Below are positions 8,790 to 17,260 of a stretch of 64,000 nt of DNA, piece by piece. Both the position numbers and the translations under genes were made by a program. Positions within the stretch are counted from its first letter, which is position 1. Every line of letters starts with the position of its first letter. The stretch is from the NCBI GenBank assembly GCA_003859965.1, contig RQYR01000017.1, positions 1-64,000 on the forward strand. Direction: 5' to 3'. The notes under the pieces were generated by a model that was given only the letters and a program-made list of their open reading frames with translations, was not told where the DNA came from and ran no database searches. Source of the DNA: Comamonadaceae bacterium OH2545_COT-014 (GTDB taxonomy: Bacteria; Pseudomonadota; Gammaproteobacteria; Burkholderiales; Burkholderiaceae_C).

Positions 8790-9695
8790 ATGCGCTTCGA
8801 CCTCATCACCCTGTTTCCCGAGCTGATCGCGCCCTTCCTGCAAGTGGGCATCACGCGCCGCGCCTACAGCAGCGGGCAGGTGCAGGTGCGCACCTGGAAC
8901 CCGCGCGACTTTGCCGACGGCAACTACCGCCGCGTGGACGACCGGCCCTTTGGCGGCGGCCCCGGCATGGTGATGATGGCCGAGCCGCTGGCGCGCTGCC
9001 TGGCCGCCGCGCGCGCCGACCGGGGCGAAGCGGCGGGCGACCCGGCTGGTTTGGCCGGTTCGGACGATTCGGCCGATTCCGTCAGTCCGTCCACGTCTGC
9101 TGACGCAGAGGCCAGCGCCAGCCCCGGCCCTGCTGCCGGGCCGCCCGTGGCGCCGGCTGGCGGGCGCGTCCCCGTGGTGCTTTTTTCCCCGATCGGGGCC
9201 GTGCTCAACCACGCCGCCGTGGCGCGCTGGGCGCACAGCCCGGCTGGCGCCATCCTCATTTGCGGGCGCTACGAAGGCATTGACCAGCGCTTCATCGACA
9301 CCCATGTCACGCACCAGATCAGCCTGGGCGACTTTGTCCTCTCCGGCGGTGAACTGGCCGCGCTGGCCCTGCTGGACGCCGTGGCCCGCCTGCAACCCGG
9401 CGTGCTGGGCGACGAAGGCAGCCACCAGCTCGACAGCTTCAACCCCGCGCTGGACGGCCTGCTGGACTGCCCCCACTACACCCGCCCCGAAGTCTGGCAA
9501 GGCCAAAGCGTGCCCGCGCCGCTGCTGAGCGGCCACCACGCGCACATCGAACGCTGGCGGCGCGACCAGCGCCTGAGCCTCACCGCCCGCCACCGCCCCG
9601 ACCTCATCGCCGCCGCCCGCGCCGCCGACCGCCTGAGCGCCGCTGATGAGGCCGCGCTGGCCCGCCCCTCCACTACGCCCAACTCGGCGGAATAA
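8790..9695 (+). CDS. trmD: tRNA (guanine-N1-)-methyltransferase TrmD
   Basis: Forms m1G37 in tRNAs with G at 36, using SAM, as a dimer with a trefoil knot. Clear motifs: [13 protein letters not shown] start, [17 protein letters not shown], the knot motif [15 protein letters not shown], and [15 protein letters not shown]. At 301 residues it is about 45 longer than typical TrmD because of a Ser/Ala/Pro/Asp-rich insert (about residues 72-120) between the GPGMVMM region and [10 protein letters not shown]. The usual rpsP-rimM-trmD-rplS arrangement is absent: upstream is hslO-GNAT and downstream is a non-coding gap. Confidence 0.95.
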   Translation: MRFDLITLFPELIAPFLQVGITRRAYSSGQVQVRTWNPRDFADGNYRRVDDRPFGGGPGMVMMAEPLARCLAAARADRGEAAGDPAGLAGSDDSADSVSPSTSADAEASASPGPAAGPPVAPAGGRVPVVLFSPIGAVLNHAAVARWAHSPAGAILICGRYEGIDQRFIDTHVTHQISLGDFVLSGGELAALALLDAVARLQPGVLGDEGSHQLDSFNPALDGLLDCPHYTRPEVWQGQSVPAPLLSGHHAHIERWRRDQRLSLTARHRPDLIAAARAADRLSAADEAALARPSTTPNSAE

Positions 9696-10100
9696 GGCCT
9701 CATCGCCTTCCTGCGGCAACGGTGTGCATGTGTGCATCGGAAAAGATAGCGCTCTGGGCAATATCCGTGCGCCATGGCGGATGATTTCAGTGGAGTGGCT
9801 TGACCGTTGGCACGGTAAGCGTGGGCCAGCCATCAGATCAGCGCAGGTGCATCCGGGATGCCGCGCTGGCTGGATGCCGCGCTCACTATCCGCGTTGACC
9901 AGGCATGGCCAGCCACCCCGGCGGGCGTGCCGCCGCCTGAGGTTGACCGCCTACCCTCCGGCCCGGAGACAAGCCAGGGTCTGCCATGCCGGTTCACCAT
10001 CATGAATGCAGGCAAAATAGCCGCCAGCGCCCTATGCCAAAGCGCAAGCAGCTATGAATAAAGAAGCAATCCATCCCCGCCGCCCGTTTCCGGAGCCCGC
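9696..10100. other. Gene-free region between trmD and the glycan locus
   Basis: I see no credible reading frame here. It holds some imperfect short repeats (GGATGCCGCGCTGGCTGGATGCCGCGCT around 9857-9885, i.e. GGATGCCGCGCT twice) and, at its end, a reverse copy of the palindromic element (10011-10062). The promoter of the CapD-like gene must lie here or within the repeat. Confidence 0.6.
10011..10062 (-). repeat. Palindromic element copy upstream of the CapD-like gene
   Basis: Read on the minus strand: TTCATAGCTGCTTGCGCTTTG, followed by GGGCGCTGGCGGCTATTTTGCC (core GCTGGCGGCTATTTTGCC). This is close to the form ATAGCTGCTTGCGCTT...GCGCT...GGC(T)ATTTT that I take as the family consensus. It ends 38 bp before the ATG at 10101. 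Confidence 0.65.
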
Positions 10101-11948
10101 ATGCTGACGGGCCTGCGCCGCAGCCTGTGCAGCAAGAGCTGGCTGGTGGATTTGCCGCTGATCGCGTTGGCCTGGTGGGGGGCGTTCTGGCTGCGCTTCA
10201 ACCTGGGCGTGCCGCCGCCGTATTTCGGCCAGGCGCTGCGCACCCTGCCGCTGGCGCTGGCGGGCATGGCGCTGGCGCTGCTGGCGGCCCGGGTGCCGCG
10301 CCAGTCGTGGCGCTATGTCAGCCTGGCCGATCTGCGGCGGCTGGCCGGGGCGGTGGCGCTGGGCGGGCTGCTGACCACGGCGGCGGTGCTGTGGCTGCGG
10401 GCGCCGGGGTTTCCGCGCTCGGTTTTCGTCATCAGCGCGGCGCTGACGCTGCTGCTGCTGGCGGCGGCGCGCGCGGCCTGGCGCTCGCTGATGGAGCGCA
10501 CGCAGGCGCTGGCGCACGGGCGGCCGGGCGCGGCGGCGCAGCCGCTGCTGGTGGTGGGCACGCTGGATGAAGCCGACCAGGCCTTGCGCACCCTCAAAGG
10601 CGTGCCCGGCTGGCAGGTGGTGGGCATTGCCTCGCCACGCGCGCAGGACGCCGGCCGCACGGTGCAAGGGGTGCGCGTGCTGGGCGGGGTGGACGCGCTG
10701 GATGCGCTGGCCCGCCGCCACCAGGCCGAGACGGCGCTGCTGGCCAGCGCGCCGGGCGATCCGCTGCGGCGCGAGGTGCTGCTGCGCTGGTCAGGCACGC
10801 CCCTGAATCTGCTCACGCTGCCCGCGGCCAGCGAATGGCTGGCGGGAGAAGGCGCGCCCGCCGCGCCGCGCCGCGTGGCGCTGGAAGACCTGCTGGGCCG
10901 CGAGGCGGTGCAACTGGACGCGCCGGGGCTGGCCGCGCTGATCTCCGGCCAGACGGTGATGGTGACGGGCGCGGGCGGCTCCATCGGCGCCGAGCTGTGC
11001 CGCCAGATTGCCCGCTTTGGCGCGGCGCGGCTGGTGTGCGTGGACGTGTCGGAGTTCGCCACCTATACGCTGGAGCAGACCTTGCAGCGCCAGCACCCGC
11101 AGTTGCAGGGCCTGTACTACACGGCCAACGTGCGCGAGCCGCAGCGCCTGCTGGCCATCGCGCGCCAGCACCGCCCCGTGGTGGTGTTTCATGCCGCCGC
11201 CTACAAGCACGTGCCGCTGATGGAGCACAACGAGATCGAGGCGCTGCGCACCAACGTGCTGGGCACGCTGCACGCCGCGCGCGCGGCGGGCGAGGCGGGG
11301 GCGGCGCGCTTCGTGCTGGTGTCCACCGACAAGGCCGTCAACCCCACCAGCGTCATGGGCGCCAGCAAACGCCTGGCCGAGCGCGTGGTGCAGGGGCTGG
11401 CGCCGGCGTATCCCGGCACGCGCTTCGTGTCGGTGCGCTTTGGCAACGTGCTTGGTTCCAGCGGCTCGGTGGTGCCGCTGTTTTCGGCGCAGATCGCGCG
11501 CGGCGGGCCGGTGACGGTGACGCACCCGGACATCGTGCGCTACTTCATGACCATTCCCGAAGCCGCGCAACTGGTGCTGCAAGCGGGCTGGATGGGCGAG
11601 AGCGGCCAGATCTTCGTGCTGGACATGGGCGAGCCGGTCAAGATTGCCGAGCTGGCGCGTCTGCTGATCCGCCTGTCCGGCAAGAGCGAAGCCGAAGCGC
11701 CCATCGTCTTCACCGGCTTGCGCCCCGGCGAAAAGCTCTATGAGGAGCTGCTGGCCAGCGACGAAACCACCGAACCCACGCCCCATCCCAAGCTGCGCAT
11801 CTCCAAGGCGTCGGCGGATGCCGGGGCCGACGCCGATGCCGTGGCCCGCTGGATCGACGGCCCCGGCAGCCAGGCCAGCGGCCCCGCGCTGCGCCAGTGG
11901 CTGCGCGCGCAGGTGCCGGAATACCGTGAGCCGCCCGCGCTGGGCTGA
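10101..11948 (+). CDS. CapD/WbpM/PglF-like membrane nucleotide-sugar 4,6-dehydratase
   Basis: A 615-residue inner-membrane enzyme. About four hydrophobic helices come first (roughly residues 15-130: LVDLPLIALAWWGAFWLRF and following), then a small Rossmann domain (about 145-265), then the catalytic SDR domain with VTGAGGSIGAEL near 286-297. Active-site segment STDKAVNPTSVMGASKR at about 408-424 has Met in place of the usual SDR Tyr, as in UDP-GlcNAc inverting/retaining 4,6-dehydratases of the FlaA1/WbpM group. The product would be a UDP-4-keto-6-deoxy sugar for glycan synthesis. It is followed by a dehydrogenase-aminotransferase fusion and a sugar transferase on the same strand. Confidence 0.92.
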   Translation: MLTGLRRSLCSKSWLVDLPLIALAWWGAFWLRFNLGVPPPYFGQALRTLPLALAGMALALLAARVPRQSWRYVSLADLRRLAGAVALGGLLTTAAVLWLRAPGFPRSVFVISAALTLLLLAAARAAWRSLMERTQALAHGRPGAAAQPLLVVGTLDEADQALRTLKGVPGWQVVGIASPRAQDAGRTVQGVRVLGGVDALDALARRHQAETALLASAPGDPLRREVLLRWSGTPLNLLTLPAASEWLAGEGAPAAPRRVALEDLLGREAVQLDAPGLAALISGQTVMVTGAGGSIGAELCRQIARFGAARLVCVDVSEFATYTLEQTLQRQHPQLQGLYYTANVREPQRLLAIARQHRPVVVFHAAAYKHVPLMEHNEIEALRTNVLGTLHAARAAGEAGAARFVLVSTDKAVNPTSVMGASKRLAERVVQGLAPAYPGTRFVSVRFGNVLGSSGSVVPLFSAQIARGGPVTVTHPDIVRYFMTIPEAAQLVLQAGWMGESGQIFVLDMGEPVKIAELARLLIRLSGKSEAEAPIVFTGLRPGEKLYEELLASDETTEPTPHPKLRISKASADAGADADAVARWIDGPGSQASGPALRQWLRAQVPEYREPPALG

Positions 11949-12068
11949 CTGCGGGGGCAGCACCCCTGCGCGGGCCGGAAAGCCATGGTTCGGGATGGAT
12001 GGCAGGCAGCCATTGGCCCGTGCGGTGCTATTGCGCCGCGCCTGCCCGTCCAGCCCCCGCAAGCACAG

Positions 12069-12125
12069 GGCCAAAGTGCCGCCAGGGCAGTCTGAATCTG
12101 CCCAAGGTGCTATGATTTTTAAATG
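12069..12125 (-). repeat. Palindromic element copy upstream of the Ugd-DegT gene
   Basis: GGCCAAAGTGCCGCC, inverted repeat GGGCAG-TCTGAAT-CTGCCC, then AAGGTGCTATGATTTTTAAATG. The order hairpin-then-box is the reverse orientation and matches the copy in mnmC closely (TGCCGCCA...CTGCCCAAGG...GCTATGA). It ends 48 bp before the start codon of the fusion gene and adds AT-rich sequence to its leader. Confidence 0.65.
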
Positions 12126-12172
12126 AATTGCCACCTTTGCCACCCAGGCCGGCTTTTGGCGGGAGCGCTGTC

Positions 12173-14905
12173 ATGAACCTGAGCATCATCGGTACGGGCT
12201 ATGTGGGCCTGGTCACGGGCGCCTGCCTGGCCGAGATGGGCAATCATGTGCTGTGCCTGGACGTGGACGCGGCGCGCATCGCCGCCTTGCAGCGTGGCGA
12301 AATGCCGATTTACGAAGCGGGTCTGCCCGAGCTGGTGGCGCGCAACGCGGCCAGCGGGCGGCTGGCTTTCACCACCGACATGGCGGCAGCCGTGGCGCAT
12401 GGGCAGTTGCTGTTCATCGCCGTGGGCACGCCGCAGGGCGAGGACGGCGCGGCCGACCTGCAGCATGTGCTGGCCGCCGCGCGCGACGTGGCGGCGCACA
12501 TGGCGGGCGGGGCCTGCCAGGTCATCGTCAACAAGAGCACGGTGCCCGTGGGCACGGCCGCGCGCGTGCGCCAGCAGGTGCAGGCCGTGCTGGACGCGCG
12601 CGGCGTGGCGGCCGACTTTGCCGTGGTGTCCAACCCCGAGTTCCTGAAGGAAGGCGCGGCGGTGCAGGACTTCATGCGCCCCGACCGCGTGGTACTGGGC
12701 ACGGATGACGCGCGCGCGCTGGCCCTGATGCGCCAGCTCTACGCCCCCTTCATGCGCAACCACGACCGCCTGATCTGCATGGACGTGGCCAGCGCCGAGC
12801 TGACCAAGTACGCCGCCAACGCCATGCTGGCCACGCGCATCAGCTTCATGAACGAGCTGGCCCTGCTGGCCGAGCGCTGCGGGGCCGACATCGAGCAGGT
12901 ACGCACCGGCATCGGCGCCGATCCGCGCATTGGCACGCACTTTCTCTACGCCGGCACGGGCTATGGCGGCTCGTGCTTTCCCAAGGACGTGGCCGCGCTC
13001 GCCCGCACCGGGCAGGCGGCCGGGCAGCCCATGCACATCCTGCAGGCGGTGGCGCGCGTGAACCAGCGGCAAAAGCAGGTGCTGCTGGACAAGGTGGCGC
13101 GGCGCTTTGGCGACGACTTGCGCGGGCGGCGCTTTGCCGTCTGGGGGCTGGCCTACAAGCCCGGCACCGACGACATGCGCGAAGCCCCCAGCCTCACCGT
13201 GGTGCGCGGCCTGCTGGCGCGCGGCGCGCAGGTGGCCGCGTATGACCCGGTGGCCACGGCCAGCGCGCGCCAGGCGCTGGGCGCGCCGGCCGGCCTGCAC
13301 TACGCCGCCAGCGCCCAGGCCGCGCTGCAGGGGGCGGACGCGCTGCTCATCCTCACCGAATGGAAAGAGTTCCGCAGCCCCGACTGGGCGCGGCTGCGCC
13401 AGGCATTGCGCACGCCCGTGGTGTTCGATGGCCGGAACCTCTACGAACCCGCCGCCATGCAGGCGCAGGGCATCGAGTACCACGCCATCGGCCGCGCCGC
13501 GGCCGCACACGATGACTGCCGCGCCGCGGCTACGCACGATGACCGGCGCGCCGCGGCCGTGCACGATGGCGCCCCCGCCACGGCCCTGCCTGATGCCGGC
13601 TGCGCCGCCGCTGCGCACGAAGGCCAAGGCATACCGCCCGCGCCGGAAGGCAGTCGCGCCGTGGCGGCGCCGCACGCGCTCTCGACGGCCATGGCGGCCA
13701 CGGCGGCAGGCGAGGGCGCTGCGCCCGCCGCCGCGCCAGCGCCTGATACCGCCGCCCCGCCGTTCCTGCCCTTTGCCCGTCCCGACATTGGCGAGGCCGA
13801 AGTCGCCGCCGTCACGCGCGCGCTGCGCTCCGGCTGGGTCACCACCGGGCCGGAAACCCGGGCGTTTGAGAAGGAGTTCGCCGCCTTCATGGGCGGCGGC
13901 GTACAGGCCGTGGCCGTCAACAGCGCCACCGCCGGGCTGCACCTGGCGCTGGAGGCCGTGGGCGTGGGGCCGGGCGACGAGGTGATCGCCCCCACGCTCA
14001 CCTTCACCGCCACGGTGGAAGTGGCGCGCTACCTGGGGGCCGACGCGGTGCTGGTCGATGTGCTGCCGGGCACGCTCAACCTGGATCCGGCCGCCGTCGA
14101 GGCCGCCATCACCCCCCGCACCCGCGCCATCGTGCCCGTGCACTACGGCGGCCTGGCCTGCGACATGGCGGCCATCCTCGCCATCGCCCGCAAACACGGC
14201 CTGCGCGTGGTGGAAGACGCCGCGCATGCGCTGCCCGCCACCTGCCAGGGGCAGCTCGTGGGCCGGCTGGACAGTGATGCCACCGTGTTCAGCTTCTACG
14301 CCAACAAGACCATGACCTGCGGCGAAGGCGGCATGGCGCTCACGCACAGCGAGGATCTGGCCGCGCGCATGCGCGTGATGCGCCTGCACGGCATCAGCCG
14401 CGACGCGTTCGACCGCTTCACCAGCCGCACGCCCGCGTGGTACTACGAGATCGTGGCCCCCGGCTTCAAATACAACCTGACCGACACCGCCGCCGCCCTG
14501 GGCCGCGTGCAGCTGCAGCGCCTGCCCGCCTTCGTGCAGCGCCGCCAGCAACTGGCCGCCCGCTATTTGCACCAGTTGGCCGGCCTGCCGCTGGTGCTGC
14601 CCGCCGACGCGCCTGCGGGCGAGGTGCACGCCTGGCACCTGTTCGTGCTGCGCCTGGCCGATGGCGCGCCCTGTTCGCGTGATGAAACCATCAAGCGCCT
14701 GAGCGATGCCGGCATTGGCGCCAGCGTGCATTACGTGCCGCTGCACCGCCAGCCCTACTGGCGCGACCGCTATGGCCTGCGGCCGGCGCAGTTTCCCGTG
14801 GCCGAGGCGGCCTGGCAGCGCATGTTCAGCATTCCGCTGTTCACGGCCATGAGCGATGCCGAGCAAGACCGCGTGATCGCCGCGCTGCGGACCGTGCTGG
14901 CATGA
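12173..14905 (+). CDS. Fused UDP-glucose/GDP-mannose dehydrogenase and DegT/DnrJ/EryC1/StrS aminotransferase
   Basis: A single 910-residue frame with two enzymes. Residues 1-437 form a UDP-glucose 6-dehydrogenase-type protein: NAD motif [10 protein letters not shown] at 7-16, [10 protein letters not shown], catalytic Cys268 in YGGSCFPKD, and [16 protein letters not shown]. Residues about 438-530 are an Ala/His/Asp/Pro-rich linker with 9-residue repeats. Residues 531-910 are a PLP aminotransferase: [31 protein letters not shown], and PLP-lysine Lys712 in [17 protein letters not shown] 12173 gives [12 protein letters not shown] with GGGAG upstream. Known separate enzymes make UDP-glucuronate and amino sugars. 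Fusion to one chain is unusual. There is no stop or frameshift between the domains. Confidence 0.9.
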   Translation: MNLSIIGTGYVGLVTGACLAEMGNHVLCLDVDAARIAALQRGEMPIYEAGLPELVARNAASGRLAFTTDMAAAVAHGQLLFIAVGTPQGEDGAADLQHVLAAARDVAAHMAGGACQVIVNKSTVPVGTAARVRQQVQAVLDARGVAADFAVVSNPEFLKEGAAVQDFMRPDRVVLGTDDARALALMRQLYAPFMRNHDRLICMDVASAELTKYAANAMLATRISFMNELALLAERCGADIEQVRTGIGADPRIGTHFLYAGTGYGGSCFPKDVAALARTGQAAGQPMHILQAVARVNQRQKQVLLDKVARRFGDDLRGRRFAVWGLAYKPGTDDMREAPSLTVVRGLLARGAQVAAYDPVATASARQALGAPAGLHYAASAQAALQGADALLILTEWKEFRSPDWARLRQALRTPVVFDGRNLYEPAAMQAQGIEYHAIGRAAAAHDDCRAAATHDDRRAAAVHDGAPATALPDAGCAAAAHEGQGIPPAPEGSRAVAAPHALSTAMAATAAGEGAAPAAAPAPDTAAPPFLPFARPDIGEAEVAAVTRALRSGWVTTGPETRAFEKEFAAFMGGGVQAVAVNSATAGLHLALEAVGVGPGDEVIAPTLTFTATVEVARYLGADAVLVDVLPGTLNLDPAAVEAAITPRTRAIVPVHYGGLACDMAAILAIARKHGLRVVEDAAHALPATCQGQLVGRLDSDATVFSFYANKTMTCGEGGMALTHSEDLAARMRVMRLHGISRDAFDRFTSRTPAWYYEIVAPGFKYNLTDTAAALGRVQLQRLPAFVQRRQQLAARYLHQLAGLPLVLPADAPAGEVHAWHLFVLRLADGAPCSRDETIKRLSDAGIGASVHYVPLHRQPYWRDRYGLRPAQFPVAEAAWQRMFSIPLFTAMSDAEQDRVIAALRTVLA
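13493..13573 (+). repeat. Three tandem 27-bp repeats in the fusion linker
   Basis: Three exact-length 27-bp units begin CGCGCCGCGG and contain CACGATG, at 13493-13519, 13520-13546 and 13547-13573. They encode 9-residue units of the type RAAA-HDD-(C/R). A further degenerate unit (CAAAAHEG) follows near 13599-13625. The register is a multiple of three, so copy number could vary without a frameshift. Confidence 0.85.
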
Positions 14906-15014
14906 ACGCCGGGATGGACGCCGGGGGAGCCAGCGCCGGAATGCGCGCCCGGGCATTCCGGCGCTGGCCTGTTGTGGGACGCAGGCCGGCCCGGATCAGG
15001 CTGCCTTCTTTTTC

Positions 15015-15079
15015 GCAAGCATTTTTGGCCCTCAGGGCACAAGGGGTGTGCCTTGGCAGCTATTTTTTTGGTAGCTTGC
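15015..15079 (-). repeat. Palindromic element copy before the sugar transferase
   Basis: GCAAGCATTTTTGGCC, imperfect hairpin around CAGGGCAC/GTGTGCCT, then GGCAGCTATTTTTTTGGTAGCTTGC. It is a complete reverse-orientation copy with a GCTAT...TAGC box. It fills most of the 235-bp gap between the fusion gene and the sugar transferase. The rest of the gap shows no gene. Confidence 0.7.
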
Positions 15080-15140
15080 ACGGCGCATTCAGCCACGGCT
15101 TGGCTCCCGCCGCGGCCCTGGCCGGGCAGGGCGGCGCGCC

Positions 15141-15803
15141 ATGAGCCGGCCTGCAAGCCGCCCTCGCCCTGTGCCTGGCCGGGGGCGGGCCGCCGTCAAG
15201 CGTGCGTTTGACCTGGCCGTTTGCCTGGCCGCGCTGCCGCTGCTGGCGCCGCTGCTGCTGGCGCTGGCGCTGGCCGTGCGGCTGGATTCGCCCGGCCCGG
15301 CCCTGTTCCGGCAAACGCGCGTGGGGCGGGGCGGGCGCCTGTTTCGCATCCACAAGCTGCGCACCATGCATGTGAACGATGCGGCGCAGGCCGGTGGCGG
15401 CCCGCTGCTCACGGCGGCGGGCGATGCGCGCATTACCCGCGTGGGCCGCTGGCTGCGCGTCACCAAGCTGGACGAGCTGCCGCAACTCATCGACGTGCTG
15501 CGCGGCGACATGAGCCTGGTTGGCCCGCGCCCCGAGGTGCCGCGCTACATGGCGCTGTACGCGCCCGAGGCGCGCGCGCGCATTCTCTCGGTACGCCCCG
15601 GCATCACCGACCGCGCCGCCATTGAGTTGCGCGACGAGGAACGCCTGCTGGCCCAGGCCGCCGACCCCGAGCGCTTTTATGTGGAGCAGCTCATGCCCCT
15701 CAAGCAGCGCCATTACCTGGACTACGTGGCCAGCCACAGCCTGGCAGGCGACGTGCGCATTCTGTGGGACACGCTGCGCGCCGTGGCGCGGCGCCGGGGG
15801 TGA
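15141..15803 (+). CDS. PglC/WbpL-like initiating sugar-1-phosphate transferase
   Basis: A 220-residue bacterial sugar transferase that moves a sugar-1-phosphate from a UDP-sugar to undecaprenyl phosphate at the inner membrane. Motifs: VKRAFDLAVCLAALPLL (re-entrant membrane helix), DSPGPALFRQTRVGRGGRLF, HKLRTM, TKLDELPQLIDVLRGDMSLVGPRPE, and VRPGITDRAAIELRDEE. The size (short, single N-terminal helix, no four-helix extension) fits the PglC class. As the last gene of the plus-strand glycan locus it would use the sugar made by the two genes upstream. ATG 15141 is the first good start. Confidence 0.9.
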   Translation: MSRPASRPRPVPGRGRAAVKRAFDLAVCLAALPLLAPLLLALALAVRLDSPGPALFRQTRVGRGGRLFRIHKLRTMHVNDAAQAGGGPLLTAAGDARITRVGRWLRVTKLDELPQLIDVLRGDMSLVGPRPEVPRYMALYAPEARARILSVRPGITDRAAIELRDEERLLAQAADPERFYVEQLMPLKQRHYLDYVASHSLAGDVRILWDTLRAVARRRG

Positions 15804-15858
15804 CGAAAGAGCGCCACGGCGGACCTGTCCGCTGCGCCCTGGCTGGCAGGATGCTCTC

Positions 15859-15905
15859 AAAAAAGAAGCGCCCCAGGCCGTCAGTACGGCCTGGGGCGCT
15901 GTTTT
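15859..15905. terminator. Bidirectional terminator formed by a palindromic element (15853-15909)
   Basis: A 15-bp perfect stem (15867-15881 with 15886-15900, loop CAGT), centred on CAGGCCGT/ACGGCCTG, is flanked by six A on the left and GTTTT on the right. It can end transcription of both the sugar transferase (plus) and serA (minus). The left flank (GCTCTCAAAAAAG) and the right flank (TTTTGGCTT) are like the dispersed palindromic elements, so it appears to be a co-opted copy. Confidence 0.85.
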
Positions 15906-15947
15906 GGCTTACCCGTCTGGGGCTTGCCCGTGCAGCGCGGCCCGTGC

Positions 15948-17180
15948 TCAGAACAGCACGCGGCTGCGGATGGTGCCGGGCACGGCCTTCAGCGCGGCGC
16001 GCAAGGCAGTGGTGTCGTCAATGCCTTCCACGTCCGTCACCACGTAGCCAATGTCGCCCGCCGTTTGCAGGAACTGGCCGGCGATGTTGACCCCGGCTTC
16101 GGTGAGCACGCGGTTGATCTCGGTCATCACGCCCGGCACGTTGCGGTGGATGTGCAGCAGGCGCTTTTTGCCGGGGTGGGCGGGCAGGGCCACTTCAGGG
16201 AAGTTGACGGACGAGGTGGTGGTGCCGTTGTCGCTGTACTTGACCAGCTTTTCCGCCACCTCCAGCCCGATGTTGGCCTGCGCCTCCATGGTGGAGCCGC
16301 CGATGTGCGGCGTGAGGATCACGTTGTCCAGCCCGCGCAGCGGCGAGGTGAATTCGTCCTTGTTGCTCTTGGGCTCGACCGGGAACACGTCGATGGCGGC
16401 GCCCAGCAGGTGGCCGTCCTTCAGCGCCTGCGCCAGCGGTTCGATTTCCACCACGGTGCCGCGCGAGGCGTTGATGAGCACCGCGCCACGCTTCATGGCA
16501 GCGATCTCCCGGGCGCCAATCATCCACTGCGTGGACGGCAGCTCGGGCACGTGCAGCGTGACCACGTCGGCCTCGGCCAGCAGGGTGTTCAGGCTGTGCA
16601 CCTGGCGCGCGTTGCCCAGGGGCAGCTTGGTCACCACGTCATGGAAGATGACGTTCATGCCCAGCGCCTCGGCCAGCACGGACAGCTGCGAGCCGATGGA
16701 GCCGTAGCCCACGATGCCCAGCGTCTTGCCCCGGATTTCATAGGAGTTCTCGGCCGTTTTCAGCCAGCCGCCACGGTGCGCCGCCGCGCTCTTGTGCGGC
16801 ACGCCACGCAGCAGCAAGATGGCCTCGGCCAGCACCAGCTCGGCCACCGAACGGGTGTTGGAGTAGGGCGCGTTGAACACGGCCACGCCCCGCGCGCGGG
16901 CCGCGTCCAGATCCACCTGGTTGGTGCCGATGCAAAAGCACCCGGCAGCCACCAGCTTGGGGGCGGCGGCCAGCGCGTCGGCGGTGAGTTGGGTGCGTGA
17001 GCGGATGCCGAGAAAGTGCACGTCGGCCAGCTTGGCCTTGAGCGCCTCGCCCTCCAGCGCGCCGGGCAGCACTTCCACGTTGGTGTAGCCGGCGCGTTGC
17101 AGCAGCTCCACGGCGTTGGGGTGGATGCCTTCCAGCAGCAGAAACTTGATCTTGGCCTTGTCGAGCGATGTGCGGCTCAT
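15948..17180 (-). CDS. serA: D-3-phosphoglycerate dehydrogenase
   Basis: First step of serine synthesis: 3-phosphoglycerate to 3-phosphohydroxypyruvate with NAD. 410 residues, the E. coli-type length. NAD-binding GIVGYGSIGSQL, catalytic Arg in NASRGTVVE, Glu in IDVFPVEP, and His in LTPHIGGSTMEAQ are present. A C-terminal ACT domain (HRNVPGVMTEINRVLTEAGVNI) is the serine-feedback site. GAGGAAAA lies 7 nt before the ATG. SerA of this type can reduce 2-oxoglutarate to D-2-hydroxyglutarate, and the next gene upstream encodes an enzyme of the type that re-oxidises it. Confidence 0.96.
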   Translation of the reverse strand: MSRTSLDKAKIKFLLLEGIHPNAVELLQRAGYTNVEVLPGALEGEALKAKLADVHFLGIRSRTQLTADALAAAPKLVAAGCFCIGTNQVDLDAARARGVAVFNAPYSNTRSVAELVLAEAILLLRGVPHKSAAAHRGGWLKTAENSYEIRGKTLGIVGYGSIGSQLSVLAEALGMNVIFHDVVTKLPLGNARQVHSLNTLLAEADVVTLHVPELPSTQWMIGAREIAAMKRGAVLINASRGTVVEIEPLAQALKDGHLLGAAIDVFPVEPKSNKDEFTSPLRGLDNVILTPHIGGSTMEAQANIGLEVAEKLVKYSDNGTTTSSVNFPEVALPAHPGKKRLLHIHRNVPGVMTEINRVLTEAGVNIAGQFLQTAGDIGYVVTDVEGIDDTTALRAALKAVPGTIRSRVLF

Positions 17181-17260
17181 GGCGGTGTTTTCCTCGTCGT
17201 TGATGGGTATGAAGCAAATGATGGATATGAAGCGGGCCGGTGCAAAAGCGGGCAGGCGGC

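Noticed and set aside
12119-14956. A 945-residue open frame on the minus strand opposite the Ugd-DegT gene
   Set aside because: It is His/Gly/Gln/Arg-rich with no family pattern; it is the GC-driven shadow of the plus-strand gene, whose enzyme motifs are complete.
14902-15144. A small 80-codon frame after the fusion gene
   Set aside because: Most of it is a palindromic repeat copy and it has no homology pattern; better seen as intergenic.
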